Source: CAZUSO01 sp964622775 (GTDB lineage: Bacteria > Bacteroidota > Bacteroidia > Chitinophagales > Chitinophagaceae). From it: a DNA stretch of 54,703 nt. A program made the position numbers and the translations under genes. Where the stretch lies: contig CAZUSO010000015.1 of the NCBI GenBank assembly GCA_964622775.1, positions 1 through 54,703 of the forward strand. The letters are read 5' to 3'. Numbering within the stretch: position 1 is the first letter of the stretch; every line of letters begins with the position of its first letter. The notes beneath the pieces were generated by a model, which was not told the DNA's origin, did not search any database, and saw only the letters and a program-made list of their open reading frames with translations. Shown piece by piece: positions 42,329 to 51,844 of the stretch.

Positions 42329-45300
42329 GTGCAGCTAAAATCATTAGAGATAAAGGGTTTCAAATCCTTTGCAGATAAAACGCAGGTGCTCCTGGATCAT
42401 CCTGTAACGGGAATCGTAGGACCAAATGGCTGCGGAAAATCCAATATTATTGATGCCATCCGTTGGGTCATTGGCGAACATAAAATAAAGTCGCTGCGCA
42501 GCGACAGCCTGGAAGATCTTATTTTCAATGGTTCAAAAAGTCGTGCGGGTGCAGGCATGGCTGAGGTTTCGCTGACTTTTGAAAATACCCGAAACCTCCT
42601 GCCGACAGAGTTTAATACCGTAACCATTACCCGTAAATTTTACAAAAGCGGCGAAAGCGAATACCGCCTTAATGATGTGAGCTGCCGCCTGAAAGATATT
42701 CATAACCTTTTTCTTGATACCGGTGTCAGCAATGATTCCTATGCTATTATCGAATTGGGGATGGTGGACGATATCATTAAAGACAAAGACGGAAGCCGCA
42801 GACGGATGCTGGAGCAGGCCGCCGGAATCTCTATTTATAAAACCAGGAAAAAAGAGGCTAAGCAGAAATTAGAGGCTACACAGCAGGATATTGCCCGTAT
42901 TGACGACCTCCTTTTTGAAATCAGTAATAACCTGCGCAGCCTGGAGAGTCAGGCACGCAAAGCCGAACGATATTTTCAAATCCGGAACGACTATAAGGCC
43001 GTCAGTATAGAATTAGCCAAAGCTTCGCTGGAAGAATTTAATGAAAAATATCATGGCTTGCAAAAGCAATACGAAACGGAACAAGACCGGAAACTGAAGA
43101 TTGAAACCGAGATTTCGGGCGATGAAGCAGAGATAGAGTCAGGGAAGATGAAACTGGCTCAAATAGAGCAGGAACTCAGCGGACTGCAAAGGCAATTCAA
43201 TGATTTGCTGAACCGCATCCGGCAATTGGAAAGCGATAAAAAGCTGGCTGCTCAAAAGCTGGATCATCTGCAGGAAAGGGAAAGAAACCTGAACGCTTTC
43301 CTGTCGAATGCCGATGGTCAACTGACACAATTGAAGCAGTCCATTCAAAACGCACAACTGCAAATCACTACAGAATCGGAACAGCTCAGCTCGTTTAGCG
43401 CCGGTCTGGATGGTTTACGAAACAGCGTGGACAATATCCGGAAAGATTTTGACGAAAAGCGCAAGGCGCTGGATACCCAGCGTCAGGCGCTTCAGGAATC
43501 CCGGAATCAGTGCTTTGAGGCAGAGAAAAAAGTTGCTGTTGCCGACAGCTCTGTAGCTAACCTGCAACGTTCGCTGCAGCAACTGGCGGATGAGCAATCC
43601 CGGCGTATTGCACAGATTAAGGACATCCGAACGGAGCAATCCGCAACGGAACAGCAGTACCAGGAGCAGGAAACCCGGCTGAAAAACCTGACGGAGCATC
43701 AGGAAATAGTTAAGCATAAGATTTTAGAAAGTCAGGAAGCGCTGGAAGCGCTCAGGACTCAATCCATTGAAGAAAACCGGAAACTTGATGCCCGCCGCAA
43801 CGAGCATAACCTGCTGAAATCTTTGGTGGACAGCCTGGAGGGTTACCCGGACAGCATTAAATTTTTAAAGAAAAATAAAGACTGGAACAGCAATGCACCC
43901 CTGCTTTCCGATGTATTTGTCGTGCAGGAAGGTTATCGTGCCGCATTGGAAAATGTGTTGGACAACTTCCTGAATTATTATGTGGTGCAGGACATGGAAG
44001 AAGCTGTGCAAGCCATACAGCTTTTAGCACAATACAAAAAGGGGAAGGCTAATTTTTTCCTGATGGATCGGGTTGCACAGACCGTTCCGGATAGCGGAGA
44101 CGAAACCAGAATACCGGGCACAATAAGGGCATTAGATGTCGTGACCGTAGACGTGGCATTTTTGCCGCTGGCGTCTTATCTGCTGGGTCAGGTTTATATC
44201 GTGGAAGATTTCGCACTGCTGCAAAAGGCTGATCTGCAGCCGGGAGATATCATTATAGAGCAAAGCGGGAAGATGCTTCGTGGTCAACTTACTTTAGGCG
44301 GGGGCAGCATAGGATTGTTTGAGGGCAATAAAATAGGACGTGCCAAAAACCTGGAGCGGCTGGCCAGGGAAATTGAGCAACTGAATAAACATACCGGTGA
44401 ATTGAAGCAACAGATCGGTGAAACGCAAACCCGGATTACCGGTTTTAATCAGGAGTTGAATGACCGGGCGATTGAACAGGCGAAAAATGAAATGAACCGG
44501 CTCAATAACCTCGTGATTAATTTGCATAATAAAGCGGAAAATTTTGAACAGCTTAACCTGAGTAGCGATCGTCGTATTGAAGAAACGGAGCAACAGCTTG
44601 CCGATGTTCAGTCGGGAGTGGGTAATACCCGTTCCGAATTGTCGGCAATGCATTCAGAACTTGAAAAAATGCAGGAAGCCGTTACCGCCGCCCAGGCTGA
44701 TTTTACAGAGGCAGAAACGGCATTTCATGAAATTTCCGGGAAATATAATGCCCAGACTTTACAGCTCACGCGCCAGCAAAGCAAGGTGGAAAGCCTGAGT
44801 CAGGAGCTGAATTTTCGCAAAAACCAGGTAACGGATCTGGAACGACAGGTGAAGGACAATTCCGGTCAGTTGCAGGATATTCTGGCGCAAATCGGAGCGA
44901 CCAGCGGTAAGCTGCACTTTGGTGACAATGAATTATATGAGCTGCTTCAAAAGAAAGATACCGACGAAAAAATATTGAGTGAAAGGGATCGTCTTTTCCA
45001 TGAGCACCGGAACGCTATTACCCTGCATGAAGGCAAGATCAGCCGCCAACGCCGGGAGAAGGAACAGGCGGAGATGCTGCTCAACGGCTTCCGGGAAAAG
45101 CTTACCGAGATGAGACTTCAGGTGGCCGGTATGAAGGAACGGCTGAGTGTGGAATTTAAGGTAGATCTGGATACTATTCTGGAAGAGGCCAGGGAAAATG
45201 ATATGACCGTGGACACGCTTAATGTGGAAGCGGAACGTTTGAAAAAGCGGATGGAAAATATGGGCGAAATCAATCCGACTGCCATTGAGGCCTTTACGGA

Positions 45301-45865
45301 AATCAAGGTTCGGCATGATTTTATCGTTACCCAAAAGAAAGATCTGGAAGATGCAAAAGACACCTTGCTTGCAACCATTGAGGAAGTGGAAAATACGGCT
45401 AACGCTAAATTCCGGGAAACTTTTGAAGCGGTAAGAACTAACTTTGTGCAGGTATTTAAGGCCCTGTTTACGGAAGAAGATGCTGCCGACCTGCGCCTTA
45501 CCGACCCGGAGCATATTGCAGAAAGCGGTATTGAAATCTATGCACAGCCCAAAGGAAAGCGGCCCAGCACCCTGACCCAGCTTTCCGGCGGGGAAAAGAC
45601 GCTGACTTCAACAGCTTTTCTTTTTGCCATTTATCTGATAAAGCCGGCTCCTTTCTGTATCCTGGATGAGGTGGATGCTCCCCTCGACGATGCCAATGTG
45701 GGTAAATTTACCCGGATGATTCGCAAATTCAGCGACAATTCCCAGTTCATTATCGTTACCCACAATAAGCAAACTATGGCATCCGTAGATGTGATTTATG
45801 GCGTTACGATGCAGGAAGCGGGCGTGAGCAAATTGGTGCCGGTTGATTTCAGAAGCCTGAACTGA
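42329..45865 (+). CDS. smc: Chromosome segregation protein SMC
   Basis: A 1178-residue condensin ATPase that organises and separates chromosomes. It has Walker A GPNGCGKSNIIDAIRWVIGE (31-50), a coiled coil (about 165-500), a hinge (about 510-670), a second coiled coil, the signature LSGGEKTLTSTAFLFAIYL and Walker B with CILDEVDAPLDDANVGKF. The start is GTG (MQLKSLEIKGFKSF); no in-frame ATG gives a sensible N-terminus. Length is normal for bacterial SMC. Confidence 0.97.
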   Translation: MQLKSLEIKGFKSFADKTQVLLDHPVTGIVGPNGCGKSNIIDAIRWVIGEHKIKSLRSDSLEDLIFNGSKSRAGAGMAEVSLTFENTRNLLPTEFNTVTITRKFYKSGESEYRLNDVSCRLKDIHNLFLDTGVSNDSYAIIELGMVDDIIKDKDGSRRRMLEQAAGISIYKTRKKEAKQKLEATQQDIARIDDLLFEISNNLRSLESQARKAERYFQIRNDYKAVSIELAKASLEEFNEKYHGLQKQYETEQDRKLKIETEISGDEAEIESGKMKLAQIEQELSGLQRQFNDLLNRIRQLESDKKLAAQKLDHLQERERNLNAFLSNADGQLTQLKQSIQNAQLQITTESEQLSSFSAGLDGLRNSVDNIRKDFDEKRKALDTQRQALQESRNQCFEAEKKVAVADSSVANLQRSLQQLADEQSRRIAQIKDIRTEQSATEQQYQEQETRLKNLTEHQEIVKHKILESQEALEALRTQSIEENRKLDARRNEHNLLKSLVDSLEGYPDSIKFLKKNKDWNSNAPLLSDVFVVQEGYRAALENVLDNFLNYYVVQDMEEAVQAIQLLAQYKKGKANFFLMDRVAQTVPDSGDETRIPGTIRALDVVTVDVAFLPLASYLLGQVYIVEDFALLQKADLQPGDIIIEQSGKMLRGQLTLGGGSIGLFEGNKIGRAKNLERLAREIEQLNKHTGELKQQIGETQTRITGFNQELNDRAIEQAKNEMNRLNNLVINLHNKAENFEQLNLSSDRRIEETEQQLADVQSGVGNTRSELSAMHSELEKMQEAVTAAQADFTEAETAFHEISGKYNAQTLQLTRQQSKVESLSQELNFRKNQVTDLERQVKDNSGQLQDILAQIGATSGKLHFGDNELYELLQKKDTDEKILSERDRLFHEHRNAITLHEGKISRQRREKEQAEMLLNGFREKLTEMRLQVAGMKERLSVEFKVDLDTILEEARENDMTVDTLNVEAERLKKRMENMGEINPTAIEAFTEIKVRHDFIVTQKKDLEDAKDTLLATIEEVENTANAKFRETFEAVRTNFVQVFKALFTEEDAADLRLTDPEHIAESGIEIYAQPKGKRPSTLTQLSGGEKTLTSTAFLFAIYLIKPAPFCILDEVDAPLDDANVGKFTRMIRKFSDNSQFIIVTHNKQTMASVDVIYGVTMQEAGVSKLVPVDFRSLN

Positions 45866-45987
45866 GGAACCTTTTCCTGTCCGGACTTTACCGGGTCGGC
45901 TTCCGCCTGATGTCGCCTCAGTTGATGGCTGATTTGCAGGCCAGGTGAGGCAACCGGTGTTTTATTACTTTGAAAAAACTTTAACCC

Positions 45988-47262
45988 ATGTCCGTATATT
46001 ACTCCATTGGACTGTTAATTGTGGTGACTACGCTTTTTGCCTACCTCAATGAGAAAGTGCTGAAGCTCCCTTCAACTATCGGTATTATGGTGGTGGCGCT
46101 GGTTTGTTCCATTGGCCTGCTGTCAACCGGTAAAATGTTCCCGCACCTGTTTGATGAAGTGACAAATTTTATTGCGCATATTGATCTGGCGGAACTGGTG
46201 CTGGATGTGATGCTGAACTTTCTGCTCTTTGCGGGGGCCATTCATTTTCGTATAACGGATTTAAGGAAAGAGCGCGGAGCCATCATGCTGTTTTCAACGA
46301 TCAGCGTTGTAGTTTCCACCCTGATTGTCGGCGTGCTGACCTATTATTTGTTCCTGCTGTTTCGTTATCCCGTTCCGATAACCGAGTGTTTCTTGTTTGG
46401 CGCCCTGATATCTCCTACCGATCCGATTGCCGTACTTTCCGTTCTGAAGAAAGCCAAAGTGCCTAAATCGCTGGAAACAAAGATTGCGGGAGAGTCGCTG
46501 TTCAATGATGCGGTTGCCGTATTGCTTTTTGTGGTGCTGATGCAGGTGGCTCGCGGCGATCGGAGCAATCTTTCTTTTGGGAGTATATCGCTGATGATGA
46601 TTCGGGAAGCGCTGGGCGGTATCGGCGTAGGCTTGTTATTGGGTGTTATCGCCTCTTATGCGATCAAGGGTATTGACAATTATAAATTGGAAGTGATGAT
46701 TACGCTGGCCACGGTAATGGGCGGCTCTGTGGTGGCAGGTCTCCTCCACGTTTCCGGTCCTCTGGCAATGGTTATTTGCGGATTAATCATAGGTAATTAT
46801 GGAAAATATTTTGCCATGTCCACACAGTCGAAGGATTACTTAGACAAATTTTGGGAAATGCTTGATGAGATTTTGAATGCCATATTGTTCTTACTGATGG
46901 GCATGGAATTATTGCTCATACCTAAGATAGGCTATTACCTGCAGATCGGATTTTTCGTCGTGCTGATCATGCTGTTTGCCCGTTTTGTCTCCATCTGGAT
47001 TCCTGCCAAGCTGGTTATTTTTAGACAAAAGCTAACGTACCCTACCATCATTATACTGGTATGGGGCGGACTGCGGGGTGGTGTGTCCATTGCTTTGGCG
47101 TTGTCTATTGATTCGGAGATGCATCAAAGAGTCTTTCTGTCATTGACCTATATTGTGGTTATTTTTTCCATCTTAGTTCAGGGACTTACCATCAGCAGAC
47201 TAACGAACAACCTGATAGGAAGCAAACGAAAAAAGAAAAGAGTAACCGCTAATAATGATTGA
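45988..47262 (+). CDS. CPA1-family Na+/H+ antiporter
   Basis: A 424-residue inner-membrane cation/proton exchanger with about 12 helices. Key residues lie in ISPTDPIAVL (142-151) and in GESLFNDAVAVLLF, where N173-D174 form the ND ion-binding pair. VWGGLRGGVSIALALS near 350-365 is the CPA1 arginine motif. The basic tail KRKKKR is cytoplasmic and short. It resembles NhaP-type exchangers; substrate preference (Na+, K+, Li+) cannot be read from the sequence. Confidence 0.92.
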   Translation: MSVYYSIGLLIVVTTLFAYLNEKVLKLPSTIGIMVVALVCSIGLLSTGKMFPHLFDEVTNFIAHIDLAELVLDVMLNFLLFAGAIHFRITDLRKERGAIMLFSTISVVVSTLIVGVLTYYLFLLFRYPVPITECFLFGALISPTDPIAVLSVLKKAKVPKSLETKIAGESLFNDAVAVLLFVVLMQVARGDRSNLSFGSISLMMIREALGGIGVGLLLGVIASYAIKGIDNYKLEVMITLATVMGGSVVAGLLHVSGPLAMVICGLIIGNYGKYFAMSTQSKDYLDKFWEMLDEILNAILFLLMGMELLLIPKIGYYLQIGFFVVLIMLFARFVSIWIPAKLVIFRQKLTYPTIIILVWGGLRGGVSIALALSIDSEMHQRVFLSLTYIVVIFSILVQGLTISRLTNNLIGSKRKKKRVTANND

Positions 47263-47515
47263 AGGGAAAATCTTCCGGAATTCCCCTTTCAAATGGATAC
47301 GTCTTTTCAGGTGACGGTAAACTATAATTGCCCTGCCCTGCATCATGGTTATGCTATCCTATCGCTTAGCTCCTTTAGATTTGGAATGGCACTCTCGTCA
47401 CCCAAATAAATCTTAAAGCATAATGCTATGCAGCAAGCCGTATATGTTGTTTATTTGTACCTGCTTTTAATGGCAATCATATCGTTTCGCTTTGCATAAC
47501 GCATTAAATAATTGC

Positions 47516-48613
47516 ATGAATCTATTATCTGCCGTATTCGGGTTATTGAAGCCGCTGTTGTATCCTTTTTCGTTGTTGTATGGATTGGTGGTCTGGCTGC
47601 GGAATAAGCTGTACGATATTGGCTTGTTGTCCGGTGTTCAATTCAGTTTGCCGGTAATAAGCATCGGGAATTTATCGGTGGGTGGCACGGGAAAAACACC
47701 GCATATCGAATACCTGCTCCGCCTTTTACAATACGAATATAAGGTGGCTACGATGAGCCGGGGATATAAAAGGAAAACGCGGGGCTTTATGCTGGCCGGA
47801 AATCAGACTACGGCCCGGGAAATTGGTGATGAACCGATGCAGTTTTTTGTAAAGTTCCCGGAGACTATCGTTAGTGTATGTGAAGACCGAATGACCGGAA
47901 TCCCGGAATTGTTGAGCCGTCGGCCGGATGCTGAGATAGTATTGTTAGATGACGCCTTTCAGCACCGCTCGGTCAGGCCGGGACTAAACCTGTTGATTAC
48001 CGACTACAGCCGACCCTTTTATAAGGATTTCATCCTGCCTTTCGGCAGCCTTAGGGAAGGACGCAACGCTTACCGGCGTGCGGATATTATTATTGTTTCA
48101 AAATGTCCCTTCCTTATGCCGGAAACAGAACAAAAAAGTATAATAGAACGCATCGCTCCGCTATCGCATCAGGAGGTTTTCTTTTCGGGAATTGAATATG
48201 GACTACTGTCTGATTTTTTTACCGGAGCAGGTGTGCATTTACCGGCTCAGCAGGATATTTTGCTGATATGCGGTATCGCCCGTCCGGAGCCTGTTGTAAA
48301 ATACCTTCAGGAATCCGGTCATTCGGTGCATTTGTTGAGTTATCCGGATCATCATTATTTTTCAGATCATAATCTGGAAGAAATCAACACAGCTTTTAAC
48401 AATCTGTCGGGTCAAAACAAGATTATTGTTACCACAGAAAAGGATGCTGCGCGGCTGGCCTTGAATAAGAAGCTGCTTTCTGCCTGGAATATTCCGATTT
48501 ATATCTTACCCATTCAGGTTGTTTTCCTGAATAACAAGAACCGGTTTGAGGAATTAGTGATGCAATATATCCGCCAGGAAAAGTTAGAAAATGAAGATTT
48601 CTTCGGTTCGTAA
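47516..48613 (+). CDS. lpxK: Tetraacyldisaccharide 4'-kinase
   Basis: A 365-residue inner-membrane-associated kinase that phosphorylates the lipid A precursor at the 4' position. The N-terminal amphipathic/membrane helix (about 3-28) precedes the P-loop SVGGTGKTP (54-62). Later motifs are ATMSRGYKRKTRG, GDEPMQFFVKFP, VLLDDAFQHRSVRPGLNLLI and a C-terminal TTEKDAARL. The ATG at 47516 is used; an in-frame TTG at 47492 would add eight residues. Confidence 0.94.
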   Translation: MNLLSAVFGLLKPLLYPFSLLYGLVVWLRNKLYDIGLLSGVQFSLPVISIGNLSVGGTGKTPHIEYLLRLLQYEYKVATMSRGYKRKTRGFMLAGNQTTAREIGDEPMQFFVKFPETIVSVCEDRMTGIPELLSRRPDAEIVLLDDAFQHRSVRPGLNLLITDYSRPFYKDFILPFGSLREGRNAYRRADIIIVSKCPFLMPETEQKSIIERIAPLSHQEVFFSGIEYGLLSDFFTGAGVHLPAQQDILLICGIARPEPVVKYLQESGHSVHLLSYPDHHYFSDHNLEEINTAFNNLSGQNKIIVTTEKDAARLALNKKLLSAWNIPIYILPIQVVFLNNKNRFEELVMQYIRQEKLENEDFFGS

Positions 48614-48669
48614 AGGGGTAATCTTGCGGCCTGGCATTTCTGAAGCAAAATAACTGTGGTGTCTTCAGC

Positions 48670-48706
48670 AAGACGCCACAATGAATCCGGTTCATTGTGA
48701 CGTCTT
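48670..48706. terminator. Hairpin between convergent lpxK and sod genes
   Basis: AAGACG-C-CACAATGAA pairs with TTCATTGTG-A-CGTCTT around a TCCGG loop: 15 bp with one mismatch. A T-rich stretch is weak, so termination is likely but not certain. Confidence 0.6.
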
Positions 48707-48739
48707 ATACATTTCGGTCGGAATAATACTCCCGCTTTT

Positions 48740-49342
48740 TTACAAAGCAGCTTCATAGCGTTTGCCGACTTCTTCCCAGTTCACTACATTCCAGACAGCC
48801 TTCAGATAGTCGGGGCGTTTGTTTTGATATTTCAGATAATAAGCGTGTTCCCATACATCAATACCGAAAATGGGCGTTCCTTTTTCTTCGGCCACATCCA
48901 TCAGCGGATTGTCCTGGTTAGGTGTGGAACTTACGGCAAGTTTTCCGTCTTTTACCATCAGCCATGCCCATCCGCTTCCGAAACGTTTGGCACCGGCGTC
49001 GTTGATTTTTTCTTTGAGACCGTCTAAGCTTCCGAAAGTGCTTTTGATAGCTTCTGCCAGTTTACCGGAGGGGCTTCCGGAACCAGGTCCTAATACTGTC
49101 CAGAAGAGGGAGTGGTTATAATGTCCGCCGCCGTTATTGCGAACGCCTGCCGGATATTTTGAAATATTTTTCATGAGATCCTCTAAAGAAAGATCGGTAG
49201 CGTCCGTACCTTCCAGCGCTTTGTTCAGGTTGTCCACATAAGCTTTGTGGTGCCGGTCGTGGTGTATCTCCATAGTTTGTGCATCAATATGCGGCTCAAG
49301 AGCGTCAGTTGCATAAGGCAATGCAGGAAGTGTGTGTGCCAT
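48740..49342 (-). CDS. Superoxide dismutase (Fe/Mn)
   Basis: A 200-residue enzyme that dismutates superoxide to O2 and H2O2. Metal-ligand motifs are MEIHHDRHHKAYV (first His, H27), GGGHYNHSLFW (second His) and DVWEHAYYLKYQ (Asp and last His). Fe versus Mn use cannot be fixed from these motifs. The ATG at 49342 (MAHTLPALPYATDALEP) matches family length; the frame to 49408 reads through the promoter. The ahpC-ahpD pair lies divergently upstream. Confidence 0.95.
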   Translation of the reverse strand: MAHTLPALPYATDALEPHIDAQTMEIHHDRHHKAYVDNLNKALEGTDATDLSLEDLMKNISKYPAGVRNNGGGHYNHSLFWTVLGPGSGSPSGKLAEAIKSTFGSLDGLKEKINDAGAKRFGSGWAWLMVKDGKLAVSSTPNQDNPLMDVAEEKGTPIFGIDVWEHAYYLKYQNKRPDYLKAVWNVVNWEEVGKRYEAAL

Positions 49343-49377
49343 AAATATTATGATTTTTGTTTTGAAAAATTGTTGGA

Positions 49378-49409
49378 CAAAAGTACTGCTTTCTATAGGG
49401 AATAACAAA
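49378..49409 (-). promoter_or_regulatory. sod promoter, TTTG-N20-TACTTTTG
   Basis: On the minus strand a -33 TTTG (49406-49409) and -7 TACTTTTG (49378-49385) are 20 nt apart, the best consensus match in the window, 36 nt before the sod ATG. Confidence 0.7.
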
Positions 49410-49649
49410 AGCGGGTGATCGCTGATGACCGGTTATAAAAGGATTTGTGAGATGAAAAATGATTCTCTGCGATGTTGAAAATCCGCTGTACGCCTGTTTT
49501 TTACCCCATTTTATCGAATAACTCTGCCAGCTATAATTGATTATCCTTATTAAGTGATAATAAAATTGAAATAAAAACCTGAAAAGTTTTAATCAACTTT
49601 GCACCCGATAAAAATCACATTTCAAATAAAAATTAAAATAAAAACAAAA
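49410..49649. other. Divergent spacer between sod and ahpC
   Basis: No gene is seen. CAACTTTG at 49594-49601, one mismatch from TAnnTTTG, could be the -7 of ahpC, followed by an A-rich leader. No recognisable peroxide-regulator operator was identified. Confidence 0.4.
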
Positions 49650-50219
49650 ATGATGAATCAGGTTGTATCGGTAGGAAGCCAGTTCCCCGAATTCAAAAAG
49701 AAAGCTGTTGTTGCGCTCGAAAAAGGAAAAGAATTTCAGGACATCAGTAATGACATGCATACTGCTTCCGGTAAGTGGATGGTAATGTTTTGGTGGCCTA
49801 AGGATTTTACCTTTGTTTGCCCTACGGAAATAGCGGAATTTAACCGTAATGCCGGTGAGTTCGAAGACCGCGATACCGTATTGGTTGGTGCTTCTACCGA
49901 TTCTGAATTTGTGCATCTGGCCTGGAGAAATGATCACAAAGACTTGCGGGATTTAAAATTTCCTATGCTGGCCGATACCTCCAAATCGCTGGCTGCTGAA
50001 CTAGGCATTCTGGAAGCGGAAGAAAAAATTGCTTATCGTGCTACTTATATTGTGGACCCTCAGGGAATTGTTCGCTGGATTAATGTAAATGACCTGAATG
50101 TGGGCCGTAATGTCGCGGAAGTGCTGCGTGTGCTGGATGCTTTGCAAACCGATGAACTGTGTCCCTGCAACTGGAAAAAAGGCGAAGAAACCTTAACCGA
50201 AAAGCTGGAAACTGCTTAA
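49650..50219 (+). CDS. ahpC: Alkyl hydroperoxide reductase AhpC (peroxiredoxin)
   Basis: A 189-residue peroxiredoxin that reduces peroxides. The peroxidatic cysteine is C57 in FTFVCPTE. The C-terminus has two further cysteines, C171 and C173, in LCPCNWKKGE, the arrangement of mycobacterial AhpC, which is recycled by AhpD rather than AhpF. The next gene, 69 nt downstream, encodes an AhpD, so the pair forms one antioxidant system. The start is ATG 49650 or the adjacent 49653. Confidence 0.93.
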   Translation: MMNQVVSVGSQFPEFKKKAVVALEKGKEFQDISNDMHTASGKWMVMFWWPKDFTFVCPTEIAEFNRNAGEFEDRDTVLVGASTDSEFVHLAWRNDHKDLRDLKFPMLADTSKSLAAELGILEAEEKIAYRATYIVDPQGIVRWINVNDLNVGRNVAEVLRVLDALQTDELCPCNWKKGEETLTEKLETA

Positions 50220-50288
50220 AATCCTGCGGCCTTATTGTAAACAGATGCATCACGTTGACTTTTTCAAAAATTTTAATAAGCAGAATCA

Positions 50289-50867
50289 ATGAACGAAACA
50301 ATTCAAAGTCTCTTTACCGACCTGAACATTCCGGATAATTATACCAGCGCCGGCCTGGAAAGCCTCGGCAATGCACAAAGCCGTTATCTTAAGGACCTGA
50401 AGCTGAATGTGAATGCTGTATTGAAGAGTAATAACCTGTCGCCTAAAGAGGCTTTCCTGCTTGCGCTGGCCACGGCAGTAAATGAACATTCGGAGGTGCT
50501 GGAAAATGCATTTGAAACATTGGCACGACGGGAAGGAGCTACTGATGCGGAGATTGCAGAAACGCTGGGCTGTACTTCCCTGCTGAATGCCAATAATGTG
50601 TTTTACCGCTTTCGTCATTATATGCCGAACAATGAATATTACAATAATACTCCTGCCGGAATGCGTATGAGCATTATGATGAATCCGGTAATGGGGAAGG
50701 AGTTTTTTGAGCTGATGAGTTTGATGGTTTCGGCATTAAACGGTTGTGAAAGATGCGTCACTTCACACGAGGCTTCCGTAAAACAACATGGCGCTGCCGA
50801 AGCCAGAATTTATGATGCCATTCGCCTGGGCGCTATCGTCAAAAGCCTCTGCGTATTGATGCCGTAA
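50289..50867 (+). CDS. ahpD: Alkyl hydroperoxidase AhpD-like (carboxymuconolactone decarboxylase fold)
   Basis: A 192-residue helical protein with the thioredoxin-like redox motif CERC (C153, C156) followed by H160 in CVTSHEASVKQHG, as in AhpD. In mycobacteria AhpD passes electrons to AhpC. An upstream acidic residue region (ALATAVNEHSEVLENAF) matches the proton-relay side of the fold. The linkage to a three-cysteine AhpC strongly supports the assignment. A strong terminator follows. Confidence 0.9.
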   Translation: MNETIQSLFTDLNIPDNYTSAGLESLGNAQSRYLKDLKLNVNAVLKSNNLSPKEAFLLALATAVNEHSEVLENAFETLARREGATDAEIAETLGCTSLLNANNVFYRFRHYMPNNEYYNNTPAGMRMSIMMNPVMGKEFFELMSLMVSALNGCERCVTSHEASVKQHGAAEARIYDAIRLGAIVKSLCVLMP

Positions 50868-50893
50868 AAAAGAATCACAATTATTGTGTTGTA

Positions 50894-50930
50894 AAAAAAG
50901 ATTTGGCTTTTCTGAGGCCAAATCTTTTTT
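50894..50930 (+). terminator. Rho-independent terminator after ahpD
   Basis: AAAAAAGATTTGGC and GCCAAATCTTTTTT form a 14-bp stem with a 9-nt loop and T tail. The A run could let it act on the other strand too. Confidence 0.88.
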
Positions 50931-51023
50931 CATAAAAGAAAAGAGGGATAGCATTTTTGCGTGAAAGTATCGGAATGCAAAAAACAGCATTGCTATTATT
51001 TCATCCCAAAACCATTAAGCTGT

Positions 51024-51767
51024 TTAATACACATGTTGTCCGCCGTTAATGGCATAGTTGGCGCCGGTAATAAAACCGGATTTTGGAGAGGCTAAAAAGG
51101 AGACTAAGTGTGCAATCTCTTCCGTTCCGCCCAAACGCCCTACCGGAATCCCTTCCACGATCTTTGCACGAATTTCCGGGGCAACGGCCATGACCATATC
51201 CGTTCCCACATAGCCGGGAGAGATGGTATTTACGGTGATGCCTTTTGAGGCTGTTTCGATAGCAAGCGTTTTGGTGATGCCATGCATCCCTGCTTTTGCT
51301 GCGGCATAATTTACCTGGCCGAACTGTGCCCGTTGCCCGTTTACCGAAGAAATATTGATGATGCGACCGTAAGACTGGTTCAGCATAGGATTGATAACGT
51401 GACGGCTGCAGTTGAATACGCTGGTGAGGTTGGCGGCGATTACCTCCGTCCATTGCTGGCTGCTCATTTTTTTGAAAGCGCCGTCACGGGTAATGCCGGC
51501 ATTATTGACCAGCACATCAATGGTGCCAAAATCTTGCTGAACGGCCTGAACCATAGCCTCCACTTCCTCATAATCCGATACATCGGCTTTATAGATATGG
51601 AACTGATAGCCCTCACGTTTCATCTTTTCATTCCAGGCATCCGCCTTGCCCTGGGAACGGTAATTTGCACATACAATGTAATTGTCATCTGCCAGCCGTT
51701 TGCAGATATGGGTTCCTAAACCGCCGGTTGCCCCGGTAACCAAAGCGATATATTTTCCGTCCTTCAT
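51024..51767 (-). CDS. PhaB-like acetoacetyl-CoA reductase (SDR family)
   Basis: A 247-residue short-chain dehydrogenase. The NAD(P) site is TGATGGLGT (11-19) and NNAG is at 88-91. The catalytic residues are S140/S141, Y154 and K158 in NISSVNGQRAQFGQVNYAAAKAG (shown in part). The SSVNGQRxQFGQxNY pattern is characteristic of PhaB acetoacetyl-CoA reductases, which reduce it to 3-hydroxybutyryl-CoA. No phaC is in the window; a role as a FabG-like enzyme remains possible. Confidence 0.88.
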   Translation of the reverse strand: MKDGKYIALVTGATGGLGTHICKRLADDNYIVCANYRSQGKADAWNEKMKREGYQFHIYKADVSDYEEVEAMVQAVQQDFGTIDVLVNNAGITRDGAFKKMSSQQWTEVIAANLTSVFNCSRHVINPMLNQSYGRIINISSVNGQRAQFGQVNYAAAKAGMHGITKTLAIETASKGITVNTISPGYVGTDMVMAVAPEIRAKIVEGIPVGRLGGTEEIAHLVSFLASPKSGFITGANYAINGGQHVY

Positions 51768-51844
51768 AGAAAATAAGTATTTTTATTTGAGTGTAAAATT
51801 TGTGTGACTAAAACAACAATAAAAATTTCAGAAAAACAAATAAA

